From positions 1 through 18,356 of the forward strand of contig CANBQJ010000055.1 of NCBI GenBank assembly GCA_947371645.1: a stretch of DNA of 18,356 nt. The letters run 5' to 3'. This document shows, piece by piece, positions 1-7,889 of the stretch (positions are counted from its first letter, which is position 1; each line of letters begins with the position of its first letter). This DNA is from Burkholderiales bacterium. GTDB lineage: Bacteria; Pseudomonadota; Gammaproteobacteria; Burkholderiales; Burkholderiaceae. The notes beneath the pieces are model-generated. The model had not been told where the DNA came from. It did not search any database and was given only the letters and a program-made list of their open reading frames with translations. Made by a program: the position numbers and the translations under genes.

Positions 1-669
1 GACTTCCCCGGCAACGTGCGCCAGCTGGAAAACATCTGCCACTGGCTGACGGTGATGGCGCCGGCCCAGGTCATCGAGACCAAGGACCTGCCACCTGAAC
101 TGCTGGGTAACCAGCCTGCGCATGGCATGGGCAGCTACCTGGGCCTGGACCCGTTGAGCAGCACGCCTTCGCTGGGGGCCATGCCGCCTTCCGGCCATGA
201 GCTGGAGCGCAGGCCCGAGCCGGCCTGGACGGGCGCGCCGGTCAACGGTGGCGTCGTGCCCGCTGCGCCGGCGGCACCAGTGGCCTGGGATGCCACGCCA
301 GTGTCCTCGCCAGACCCGGTCTGGGTGCCGCCCACGGGCGCCGCACACCTGGCTGCGCCAATGGGCGGTGCAGAGCCAACGCCTGGCTCACTGGGTTCGG
401 CCCTGGGCTTGCCTGCGGGCGCCGACGGCGTCGCGCCGGCCACCCCCAGTGCCCCGTCCTGGCTCAAGGACCTGGAGCGTGACGCCCGTGCCCGTCTGGA
501 GTCTGGTCAGCCAGAGGTCTGGGATGTGCTCACCCGGATGTTCGAAGCCAGCCTGATCCACACCGCCCTGGAACTCACGCGTGGGCGCCGCATCGAGGCC
601 GCGCAAAAGCTCGGCATCGGCCGCAACACCATCACGCGCAAGATCCAGGAACTGGGCATCGACGACTGA
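1..669 (+). CDS. ntrC: Nitrogen regulation response regulator NtrC (NR-I), C-terminal part, 5' truncated
   Basis: This is the 3' end of an NtrC-family sigma-54 activator whose receiver domain and most of its AAA+ domain lie left of the window. The frame is open from base 1 and gives 222 residues. Residues 1-36 are the end of the AAA+ domain, with the family motif FPGNVRQLEN at 2-11. Residues 172-220 are the Fis-type DNA-binding domain. Its helix-turn-helix (about 196-218) contains AAQKLGIGRNTITRKIQELG, which closely resembles the GRNTLTRKLKELG end of enteric NtrC and is the main reason for naming NtrC over other sigma-54 activators. Between them, about residues 37-152 form a long Pro/Ala/Gly-rich linker of low complexity, much longer than I expect for NtrC. 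Family knowledge: phosphorylated by NtrB, it activates nitrogen-assimilation promoters. It is convergent with the ABC genes, with 18 bases between stop codons. Confidence 0.9.
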   Translation, partial: DFPGNVRQLENICHWLTVMAPAQVIETKDLPPELLGNQPAHGMGSYLGLDPLSSTPSLGAMPPSGHELERRPEPAWTGAPVNGGVVPAAPAAPVAWDATPVSSPDPVWVPPTGAAHLAAPMGGAEPTPGSLGSALGLPAGADGVAPATPSAPSWLKDLERDARARLESGQPEVWDVLTRMFEASLIHTALELTRGRRIEAAQKLGIGRNTITRKIQELGIDD

Positions 670-687
670 GGCGCCGGTCAGGCAGGC

Positions 688-1818
688 TCAGGTCTGCATC
701 TGGCTGACGGCCTTGCGAAAGCGCATCAGCGCGCCGGTGAAAAACGCGGCGCCAATGAGGGCGATGGCGGCGAACTGCGGCCACACGATGCTCAGGTCGG
801 CCCCTCGGTACAAGATGGCCTGGGCGAAGCTGACGAAGTGGGTGGTGGGCGCCGCCTGCATGATGGTGCGCACGATGGGCGGCATGCTTTCTTGCGGCGT
901 CATGCCACCCGAGAGCATCTGCAGGGGCAGCAGCACCAGGATCATCAGCAGGCCCAACTGCGGCATCGAGCGCGCCACCGTGCCCAGGTAGATGCCCATG
1001 GAGGTGGTGGCAAACAGGTGCAGCGCACAGCCCAGCAAGAAGAGGCCCAGCGAACCGGAGGCGGGCATGCCCAGCACGCCGCGCAGCACCCAGAACATGG
1101 CCAGGGCGGTGGCCAGCAGCACCACAGCGCCCATGGCCCAGACCTTGGCCAGCATGATCTCCGAGGGCTTGAGCGGCAGCACCAGCAGGTGTTCGATGGT
1201 GCCGTGCTCGCGTTCGCGGATCAGGGCGGCGCCGGTGAGGATGATGGACAGCATGGTCACGTTGTTGATGAGCTCCATCACGCCCATGAACCAGGTGTTG
1301 TCCATGCCGGGGTTGAAGCGCATGCGCAGCGCCAGGTCGGGGTTGGGTGTTGGGGTGCTGCCGTCGCGCAGGGCAAAGGCCGCGACTTCGCCCTGGACGA
1401 TGCTCTGGATGTAGCCCGTGCCCACGAAGGCCTGGCTCATCTGCGTGGCGTCCACATTGAGCTGGATGACGGGGCTGCGGCGGCCCAGCACGTCTTGCTG
1501 GAAGTCCGGGGGGATGTCCATCACGAAGGTGTAGAGGCCGGCGTCCATGCCCTTGTCGACCTCGTTGAGGCGGATGGCCCGGGGCGTCATGAAGGTGGGT
1601 GGGTAGAAGGCCGTGACGATGCGCTGCGACAGCGGCGACTGGTCTTCATCGACCACGGCCAGCGGCGCGCGGTGCAGGCGGTCGGGGGCGCTTTTGGCGG
1701 CGGTGTAGAGCGCACCCGAGAAGGCCCAGACCACGAAGAGCAGCAGCAGGCGGTCGCGCCACAGGCTGCGCAACTCCTTGATGCCCAGGTACCAGATGTG
1801 GCTGAGGCTGTCTTTCAT
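688..1818 (-). CDS. yhhJ: ABC-2 type permease, YhhJ-like (third gene of the RbbA unit)
   Basis: A 376-residue inner-membrane permease of the ABC-2 family. One hydrophobic segment lies near the N-terminus (about 23-42). A long periplasmic region follows, with the typical stretches LAVVDEDQSPLSQRIV and FVMDIPPDFQQDVLGRR. About five membrane segments cluster between roughly 183 and 366. The family motif REREHGTIEHLLVLPLKPSE sits at 201-220, after the first segment of the C-terminal bundle. The ATG at 1818 lies 7 bases after the rbbA stop, so translation is probably coupled. Its position after an HlyD gene and an RbbA-type gene matches the enterobacterial order yhiI-rbbA-yhhJ, and the symbol rests partly on that synteny. 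Inferred role: second membrane subunit pairing with the permease half of RbbA to form the export channel. The substrate is unknown. Confidence 0.88.
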   Translation of the reverse strand: MKDSLSHIWYLGIKELRSLWRDRLLLLFVVWAFSGALYTAAKSAPDRLHRAPLAVVDEDQSPLSQRIVTAFYPPTFMTPRAIRLNEVDKGMDAGLYTFVMDIPPDFQQDVLGRRSPVIQLNVDATQMSQAFVGTGYIQSIVQGEVAAFALRDGSTPTPNPDLALRMRFNPGMDNTWFMGVMELINNVTMLSIILTGAALIREREHGTIEHLLVLPLKPSEIMLAKVWAMGAVVLLATALAMFWVLRGVLGMPASGSLGLFLLGCALHLFATTSMGIYLGTVARSMPQLGLLMILVLLPLQMLSGGMTPQESMPPIVRTIMQAAPTTHFVSFAQAILYRGADLSIVWPQFAAIALIGAAFFTGALMRFRKAVSQMQT

Positions 1819-1825
1819 GTGCCGC

Positions 1826-4561
1826 TCAGGTGTCTTGCTTGCGCAGCAGCATGGCGCTCAGTGCGGTCAGCACCGGAATGGCCAGGGCCAGTGGCACGAA
1901 GTTGGGCCACAGCTCGGCCAGGCCCAGCGCCTTGCCATAGGTGCCCCGGCTGATCAGCACGAAGGGGCCGGTGGGGTAAATGTGGCCGATCACGGCCCCC
2001 ACGCCTTCCAGCGATGAGACCGGGTTGATGATCCCGGAGAACTGGATGGCCGGCAGCATGGTGGCCAGCGAGGTGCCGAAGATGGCGGCGATCTGGCTGC
2101 CGGTGAAGGTCGACATCAGCAGGCCCAGCCCGGTGGAGGCGGTGACATAGAGCAGGGCGCCGAAAGCCTGTGCCAGCAGGCTGCCTTTGAGGGGCACGCC
2201 AAAGGCGGTGACGGCCATCAGCGTCATCAGTGCATAGCTGACCATGGCCGTGCCGATGTAGGGCAGTTGCTTGCCCAGCAGGAATTCCAGCCGCGTGACC
2301 GGGGTGACGTAGAGGTTGACGATGGAGCCCAGCTCTTTTTCGCGCACCACACCCAGGGCCGTGAGCATGGCCGGGATGAAGATCAGCAGGATGGGGATGA
2401 CGGCGGGCACCATGGCGTTGATGCTTTTGACATCGGGGTTGTAGCGGTAACGCACTTCAACAGTGGCCAGGGCAGGGGCGGTCTGGCCTGACTTGCTGGC
2501 CCGGTCGGCCAGGTAGCTGGCGTGCAGGCCCTGCACGTAGCCGGCCACGGTTTCGGCGCGCTGGGGCATGGCACCGTCCACCCAGGCACCGATGCTCACG
2601 GGGCGGCCGCGGGCCAGGTCGGCAGAGAAGTCGGGCGGGATCTCAATGGCCAGGCTCAGCTCGCCGGTGCGCATGCGGCGGTCCAGGTCGGCGTCGCTTT
2701 GCAAGGGTGCCTGCTGCAGGAAGTAGGGCGAGCCCGAGAGGTGCAGGGTGTAGTCGTGGCTGGCGGCGCTCTGGTCGCGGTCGAGCACGGCAAAGCGCAG
2801 GTCCTGCACGTCCATGCTGATGCCGTAGCCCATGATGATCATCAGCAAGGCGGTGCCCAGCAGGGCCAGCGTCAGGCGGATGGGGTCGCGGCGCAGCTCC
2901 AGCGATTCGCGGTGGGCGTAGCTCCACAGGCGGGCCAGGCTGAAGCGACGCACCCGTGGCGGCCGTACTGAAAGCGGTGGCTGGACGGGCGCTTCTGCGG
3001 CAGCTTTGTCTGCGGGCGAGATGCCTTGGGCCTGGCTGAGCAAGGCCACGAAGGTGTCTTCCAGGTTGGCCTGGCCATAGCGGGCCACCAGGGCCTGGGG
3101 CGCATCGCTGGCCAGCACCTTCCCCGCGTGCATCAGCGAGATGCGGTCGCAGCGCTGCGCCTCGTTCATGAAGTGGGTGGAGATGAACAGGGTGACGCCG
3201 TCTTCGCGCGACAGGCGGATCATCAGCTCCCAGAACTGGTCGCGGGCGATGGGGTCGACGCCTGAGGTCGGCTCGTCCAGGATCAGCATGTCGGGCCCGT
3301 GCACCACGGCCACGGCCAGCGACAGGCGCTGGCGCACGCCCAGGGGCAGCTTGTCGGGCAGATCGTCGGCCACGGCTTCCAGCCCGAAGCGCTGCAGCAT
3401 CTCCTGGATGCGGGCGTCGATGCGCTCGGCCGGCACCTGGAAGAGGCGGGCGTGCAGCACCAGGTTCTGGCGCACCGTCAGCTCGCCGTACAAGGAGAAG
3501 CCCTGCGACATGTAGCCCACACGGCGCCTCACGGCCAGGTCGTGCGCGTTCACGGGCTGGCCAAAGAGCGAGGCCTCGCCTTCGGTGGCCGGCAGCAGCC
3601 CGGTCAGCATCTTCATGGTCGTGGTCTTGCCGCAACCGTTGGAGCCCAGGAAGCCGAAGATCTCGCCACGGTGGATGGCCAGGTCGACGTGGTCCACGGC
3701 GGTGAAGTCGCCAAAGCGGCAGGTCAGTCCGTGGGCCTCGATGGCGATGTCGTCCTGGCCATCTTTGGCGATGGGGCGGGGCGGCACGATCAGTTCATGG
3801 TGGCCCTGGCGACGGCCTTCGGGCAGCAAGGCGATGAAGGCCGCTTCCAGGGTGTCACAGCCGGTGCGGGTGCGGATCTCGGCGGGGCTGCCTTCGGCCA
3901 GCACGCGGCCGGCGTCCATGGCCACCAGGTGGTCAAAGCGCTCGGCTTCTTCCATGTAGGCCGTGGCCACCAGCACGCTCATGCCCGGGCGCCGGCCACG
4001 GATGCGGCCGATCAGCTCCCAGAACTGGCGGCGCGAGAGCGGGTCCACACCGGTGGTGGGCTCGTCCAGCACCAGCAGGTCGGGGTCGTGGATGAGGGCG
4101 CAGCACAAACCCAGCTTCTGCTTCATGCCGCCGGAGAGCTTGCCGGCGGGGCGGTCGGCGAAGTCGGCCAGGCCGGTGCTGTGCAGCAGCTCGTCGATGC
4201 GAGCCTGGCGCTCTGCTTCGCCGTGCCCGAAGAGGCGGGCGAAGAAGTCGATGTTCTCGTACACCGACAGCGTCGCGTAAAGGTTGCGCCCCAGCCCCTG
4301 CGGCATGTAGGCGATGCGGGGGCAAACCTCGCGGCGGTGGGCCGCACTGGCCATGTCACCGCCGAGCACCTCGATGTGGCCTTGCTGAATGCGCCTGGCC
4401 CCGGCGATCAGGGCCAGCAGGGTGGACTTGCCGACGCCGTCCGGCCCGATGAGGGCGACCATGCGGCCGGCCGGCAAGGACAGCGTGACGTCGTCGAGTG
4501 CGCTGACCCGCTTGTAGCGGTGCACGACCGCCGACAAGCGCGCCACGGTGTCCGTGTTCAT
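1826..4561 (-). CDS. rbbA: RbbA-type fused ABC protein: two ATPase domains plus ABC-2 permease
   Basis: The protein has 911 residues, the length I recall for E. coli RbbA/YhiH. NBD1 spans about 5-235: Walker A 39-47 (GPDGVGKST), signature LSGGMKQ 142-148, Walker B with D166/E167. NBD2 spans about 270-500: Walker A 306-314 (GSNGCGKTT), degenerate signature LPLGVRQ 405-411, Walker B D429/E430, H-loop H463. A Pro-rich linker (about 512-538) leads to an ABC-2 permease domain with one membrane segment near 563-582, a periplasmic part (about 590-710) and five segments between 712 and 907. At the NBD1 H-loop position the sequence reads ATAYMEEAE, so Ala201 replaces histidine. The ATG at 4561 overlaps the stop of the upstream HlyD gene by 4 bases (ATGA). 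Family knowledge: RbbA was described as a ribosome-associated ATPase, but the fused permease and neighbours argue for export. Substrate unknown. Confidence 0.93.
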   Translation of the reverse strand: MNTDTVARLSAVVHRYKRVSALDDVTLSLPAGRMVALIGPDGVGKSTLLALIAGARRIQQGHIEVLGGDMASAAHRREVCPRIAYMPQGLGRNLYATLSVYENIDFFARLFGHGEAERQARIDELLHSTGLADFADRPAGKLSGGMKQKLGLCCALIHDPDLLVLDEPTTGVDPLSRRQFWELIGRIRGRRPGMSVLVATAYMEEAERFDHLVAMDAGRVLAEGSPAEIRTRTGCDTLEAAFIALLPEGRRQGHHELIVPPRPIAKDGQDDIAIEAHGLTCRFGDFTAVDHVDLAIHRGEIFGFLGSNGCGKTTTMKMLTGLLPATEGEASLFGQPVNAHDLAVRRRVGYMSQGFSLYGELTVRQNLVLHARLFQVPAERIDARIQEMLQRFGLEAVADDLPDKLPLGVRQRLSLAVAVVHGPDMLILDEPTSGVDPIARDQFWELMIRLSREDGVTLFISTHFMNEAQRCDRISLMHAGKVLASDAPQALVARYGQANLEDTFVALLSQAQGISPADKAAAEAPVQPPLSVRPPRVRRFSLARLWSYAHRESLELRRDPIRLTLALLGTALLMIIMGYGISMDVQDLRFAVLDRDQSAASHDYTLHLSGSPYFLQQAPLQSDADLDRRMRTGELSLAIEIPPDFSADLARGRPVSIGAWVDGAMPQRAETVAGYVQGLHASYLADRASKSGQTAPALATVEVRYRYNPDVKSINAMVPAVIPILLIFIPAMLTALGVVREKELGSIVNLYVTPVTRLEFLLGKQLPYIGTAMVSYALMTLMAVTAFGVPLKGSLLAQAFGALLYVTASTGLGLLMSTFTGSQIAAIFGTSLATMLPAIQFSGIINPVSSLEGVGAVIGHIYPTGPFVLISRGTYGKALGLAELWPNFVPLALAIPVLTALSAMLLRKQDT

Positions 4562-5733
4562 CTGGGGCCCGTGGCGGCCGAGGCGGCAGCTGAAGGCGGC
4601 AGCGCAGTGGCCGACGCCGTGGCCGCTGTGGAGGCAGGGGCGCTGGCGGGTGGCAGGCGGATGGCCAGCTTGTCGGGCCAGGGCACGTCGGCGTTGACGC
4701 GCACATAGGCCATGCCCGGCAGGCCGGTCTTGACGTGGTCACGGTACTGCGCCAGCAACTCGGGTGCGATGCGCGCGCGCACCTTGAAGACCATCTTCTG
4801 GCGCTCGACCTGGGTTTCCACGGTCTTGGGCGTGAACTGCGCGACGCTGGCCACATAAGACACCTGCGCCGGGATGACGTACTGCGCGGCGGCATCCAGC
4901 ACCAGGCGGGTTTCGGCGCCCATGGCCAGGCGGCCCACGGCCACCTCGGGCAGAAAGAAGGTCATCTGCACGTCGCTGAGGTCGGCCAGGGCCAGCACGC
5001 GTCCACCGGCGCCCAGCACTTCACCGGCCTGGGCGGCCAGCACCTGCACGCGGCCGTCGCGCGGGGCGCGCAGCACGGTGTCATTGCGGTCGGCTTGCAC
5101 ACGGTCCAGCGCCGCCTTCGCGGCCGCCACGGCAGAGTCGGCCTCCACCACCTGCGACTGCGTGGCCGTGATCGCCGTGCGGGCCTCTGCCACCTGCGAT
5201 TGCGCCGCGCTGTGCCCCGCCTTGGCGCTTTGCACCTGGGCCTGCACTTCATCCAGCTTTTGCGGCGACAGGAAGCCCTTGTTCACCAGCTCTTGTGTGC
5301 GCTGCAACTGCTTTTGCGCCAGGTTGAGCTCGGCCTCGCGCTGGCGCACCACGGCCTGTGCGGTGGACACGGCCTGCTCGCGCTGCGCCAGCATCGCGTC
5401 TGCCGTGAGGCGGGCATTGCGGGCCTGGGTCAGTTGCGCGCTGGCGCGCTGGATGTCGGCATCCAGCATGGCGGTGTCCATCGTGGCCAGCACCTGACCG
5501 GCATGGACGTCATCGCCTTCATGCACCAGCAGGGTCTGGAGCCGGCCCCCGGCACGGGTGGCGATGTCGACCTCTGTGGCTTCAATGCGGCCATTGCCGC
5601 TGGCGATGCCCTCAGGCAGCCCGGCGGGCTTGAGGCGGTGCCAGACCAGCCAGCCGCCCCCCGCCAACAGGGCAGCGATCAGCCACAGCAGCCAGGGGCG
5701 GCGCTGCCAGACAGAGAGAGAGGGGGCGGACAT
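4558..5733 (-). CDS. yhiI: HlyD-family periplasmic adaptor, membrane-anchored (YhiI-like)
   Basis: A 391-residue membrane fusion protein. A single N-terminal membrane anchor lies at about 14-31, after a short cytoplasmic start with RR at 11-12. A lipoyl-like half-motif (about 48-90) follows. A long alpha-helical hairpin runs from about 92 to 218, rich in Ala/Gln with near-repeated helical units ([14 protein letters not shown] then [14 protein letters not shown]). The second lipoyl half begins at [11 protein letters not shown] (221-231), and a beta-barrel ends near 358. Residues 361-391 are an Ala/Pro/Ser/Thr-rich tail of low complexity with no obvious domain. It is the first gene of the second transport unit. 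Its stop codon overlaps the rbbA start by 4 bases, so the two are coupled. Inferred role: bridge from the inner-membrane RbbA/YhhJ complex toward an outer-membrane channel that is not encoded in the window. The symbol is by synteny with yhiI-rbbA-yhhJ. Confidence 0.9.
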   Translation of the reverse strand: MSAPSLSVWQRRPWLLWLIAALLAGGGWLVWHRLKPAGLPEGIASGNGRIEATEVDIATRAGGRLQTLLVHEGDDVHAGQVLATMDTAMLDADIQRASAQLTQARNARLTADAMLAQREQAVSTAQAVVRQREAELNLAQKQLQRTQELVNKGFLSPQKLDEVQAQVQSAKAGHSAAQSQVAEARTAITATQSQVVEADSAVAAAKAALDRVQADRNDTVLRAPRDGRVQVLAAQAGEVLGAGGRVLALADLSDVQMTFFLPEVAVGRLAMGAETRLVLDAAAQYVIPAQVSYVASVAQFTPKTVETQVERQKMVFKVRARIAPELLAQYRDHVKTGLPGMAYVRVNADVPWPDKLAIRLPPASAPASTAATASATALPPSAAASAATGPR

Positions 5734-5830
5734 GCGTCATGTTTCTTGATCTGCGATGGGATTTTTTAACACGCAGGACCACCGATGGAAATGACCTGGC
5801 TCAAGTCCAGCGTGATGCCACGTGAGGCCT
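5734..5830 (-). other. 97-base spacer between the two transport units
   Basis: This is the only non-coding gap of any size inside the six-gene run. Read on the minus strand it contains an A-rich stretch (GTTAAAAAATCCC) shortly before the HlyD gene. I found no clear hairpin followed by T residues, and no convincing pair of promoter hexamers. It could hold a weak internal promoter for the second unit or simply be transcribed through. No strong Shine-Dalgarno sequence precedes the ATG at 5733; the nearest purine run is AAGAAA, about 11 bases away. Confidence 0.4.
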
Positions 5831-6979
5831 TCAGTCCAGCGTCTGCTGGTAGCGCGCCATCGACAAGCCCCCCACCACCGCGATGAACAGCAGCATGGGC
5901 CAGAACTCGTGGCCCACCTCGGCCAGGGTCGAGCCCTTGAGCATCACCCCGCGCACGATGCGCAAGAAGTGGGTGCAAGGCAGCATCTCGGCGATCCATT
6001 GCGCCCAGGTCGGCATGCCCCGAAACGGGAACATGAAGCCGGTGATCATGATGTTGGGCAGCAGGAAGAAGATGGTCATCTGCAGGGCCTGCAGCTGCGT
6101 GCGTGCCACGGTCGAAAACAAGAAGCCCACGGCCAGCGTGGCCACGATGAACACCAGCACCGCCACCGTGAGCAGCAGGTGGCTGCCGAACATGGGCACG
6201 TCAAACAGCACGCGGGCCGCCGCGTAGATCATCAGCACCTGCAGGTAGCCGATCAGCACATAGGGCAAGATCTTGCCGATCATCACCTCCAGCGGCTTGA
6301 CCGGCGTGGCCAGCAGGTTTTCCAGCGTGCCGCGTTCGCGCTCGCGGGTCATGGCCATGGCCGTCATCATCACCAGGGTCATGACCAGGATGATGCCCAT
6401 CAGCCCGGGCACGACGTTGTAGGCGGTGATGCCCTCGGGGTTGTAGCGCTTGTGGATGCGGAACTCAAACGGCGTGGGGCTGGCGCGCAGTTTGGCCAGC
6501 GGGCCTTGCAGCTCCATGCGCAGGGCGCTGCTGGTCAGCTGGTTGAGCGTGGCCACGGCGCCACCCGATGTGGACGGGTCGCTGGCGTCGCCATAGATGC
6601 CCACCACCGGGCGTTCGCCGCGCACCAGCCGGCGGCTGAAGTCCGAAGGGATGACCACGGCAAACTGGGCTTGCCCCAGGCTCAGCATGTGTTCGGCATC
6701 GGCCTCGCTGGCCACTTCGGTGACGTCGAAGTAGCCGGTGTTCTCGATGGCGCGCACCAGGCTGCGGCTCATGGGGCTGTTGTCCAGCGCGGCCACCACG
6801 GTGGGCAGGTGCTTGGGGTCGCCGTTGATGGCGTAGCCAAACAGGATCAGCTGCACCAGGGGGATGGCCACCAGCATGGCCAGGGTCAGGTGGTCGCGCT
6901 TGAGCTGCAGGAACTCCTTGCGCAAGACCGACAGGATGCGCTGCAAGGACAGCGCCTTATCGGAAATTGTCTTGGGCAT
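5831..6979 (-). CDS. ABC-2 type permease of the first transport unit (YbhS/YbhR-like)
   Basis: A 382-residue inner-membrane permease. The N-terminal cytoplasmic stretch (VLRKEFLQLKRDH) precedes a first membrane segment at about 31-50 ending in the family-typical LFGYAINGDPKHLP. A periplasmic domain follows (about 55-185; it includes FAVVIPSDFSRRLVRGE). Five membrane segments lie between about 187 and 376. The ABC-2 motif RERERGTLENLLATPVKPLE is at 212-231. The ATG at 6979 lies inside the end of the upstream ATPase gene, giving a 23-base overlap and implying tight coupling. No downstream start would keep the first membrane region better. Because the partner ATPase has a single NBD and no second permease follows, it probably works as a homodimer. 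It resembles E. coli YbhS/YbhR in general layout, but I do not assign either symbol. Substrate unknown. Confidence 0.9.
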   Translation of the reverse strand: MPKTISDKALSLQRILSVLRKEFLQLKRDHLTLAMLVAIPLVQLILFGYAINGDPKHLPTVVAALDNSPMSRSLVRAIENTGYFDVTEVASEADAEHMLSLGQAQFAVVIPSDFSRRLVRGERPVVGIYGDASDPSTSGGAVATLNQLTSSALRMELQGPLAKLRASPTPFEFRIHKRYNPEGITAYNVVPGLMGIILVMTLVMMTAMAMTRERERGTLENLLATPVKPLEVMIGKILPYVLIGYLQVLMIYAAARVLFDVPMFGSHLLLTVAVLVFIVATLAVGFLFSTVARTQLQALQMTIFFLLPNIMITGFMFPFRGMPTWAQWIAEMLPCTHFLRIVRGVMLKGSTLAEVGHEFWPMLLFIAVVGGLSMARYQQTLD

Positions 6980-7889
6980 GGCGACTGAGGTGGATGAAGA
7001 CGTCTTCCAGGCCCGTGGGCACGGCCTGCACGCGCCAGGGGTGGTCCGGCTGTTGATTCAGCAACCATTCGGCAAAGTCGTGCCGACATGCCGAGCTGAC
7101 GTGGATGACGCTGCCAAAGGGCACGGCCAGCCAGTCTTCGGTGTGCGCGGTGAGGCCGATGATGCGGTCCAGTTGCGGGCCCTGCACCGACCAGGTCTTC
7201 AGGCCCGACTGGGCGATCACCTCGTCCATGGTGCCGGCGGTCAGCAGCTTGCCGTAGGACACATAGGCCAGGCGGTGGCAACGTTCGGCCTCGTCCATGT
7301 AGTGGGTGCTCACCAGCACAGTGAGGCCTTCGGCAGCCAGCAGGTGGATCTGGTGCCAGAAGTCGCGGCGGGCCTTCGGGTCCACGCCGGCGGTGGGCTC
7401 GTCCAGCAGCAGCAACTCGGGCTCGTGCAGCAGGCAGGCGGCCAGGGCCAGGCGCTGCTTCCAGCCGCCGGACAGTGAACCCGCCAGCTGCTGGCGGCGC
7501 TCACTCAGGCCCAGGCGGGCCAGGGTGTCTTGCACCAGTTGGCGGCTGTTGGCCATGTCATAGACCTGGGCGATGAACTGCAGGTTCTCCTCGATCGACA
7601 GGTCTTCATACAGGCCGAATTTCTGCGTCATGTAGCCCGTGCGCAGCTTGATCTGGCGCGACTGGGTGTGGATGTCAAAGCCCAGGCAATGGCCCGTGCC
7701 CGCAGAGGGCTGCAGCAGCCCGCACAGCATGCGGATGGTGGTGGTCTTGCCGCTGCCATTGGGCCCGAGGAAGCCGCAGATCTCGCCGCGGCGCACGCGG
7801 ATGTCGATGCCGTCGACCACGGTGCGGCCATCGAAGACCTTGCTCAGGCCTTGCACGTCGATGGCGTAGCCGGCCGCGCCTGCGCTCAT
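6957..7889 (-). CDS. ABC transporter ATPase, single NBD (YbhF-like half)
   Basis: A 310-residue cytoplasmic ATPase with every catalytic motif in consensus form: Walker A GPNGSGKT at 42-49, signature LSGGWKQ at 139-145, Walker B LLLLDEP with D163/E164, D-loop AGVD and H-loop STHYMDEAE with H196. A C-terminal extension of about 90 residues follows the NBD, as in exporter ATPases of the ABC-2/DrrA type. The start is the ATG at 7889, which overlaps the upstream HlyD stop as ATGA. The frame stays open upstream to 8270, but that part lies inside the HlyD gene and has no NBD homology. E. coli YbhF carries two NBDs in one chain, whereas this protein has one and should form a homodimer. Inferred role: it powers the permease encoded immediately downstream, with which it overlaps by 23 bases. 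Confidence 0.93.
   Translation of the reverse strand: MSAGAAGYAIDVQGLSKVFDGRTVVDGIDIRVRRGEICGFLGPNGSGKTTTIRMLCGLLQPSAGTGHCLGFDIHTQSRQIKLRTGYMTQKFGLYEDLSIEENLQFIAQVYDMANSRQLVQDTLARLGLSERRQQLAGSLSGGWKQRLALAACLLHEPELLLLDEPTAGVDPKARRDFWHQIHLLAAEGLTVLVSTHYMDEAERCHRLAYVSYGKLLTAGTMDEVIAQSGLKTWSVQGPQLDRIIGLTAHTEDWLAVPFGSVIHVSSACRHDFAEWLLNQQPDHPWRVQAVPTGLEDVFIHLSRHAQDNFR

Noticed and set aside
838..1953. 371-codon plus-strand frame opposite the YhhJ-like permease
   Set aside because: His/Gln/Gly-rich product without recognisable motifs; shadow of the minus-strand permease.
3299..4708. 469-codon open frame on the plus strand opposite rbbA
   Set aside because: It is antisense to well-supported ATPase motifs, its translation is Gly/Gln/His/Ala-rich without domains, and such frames arise from GC bias.
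4735..5769. 344-codon plus-strand frame opposite the second HlyD gene
   Set aside because: Antisense shadow of a coiled-coil adaptor, Leu/His/Arg-rich and featureless.
5822..6988. 388-codon plus-strand frame opposite the first ABC-2 permease
   Set aside because: No domain features, and it covers the permease almost exactly, as expected for a GC-driven shadow.
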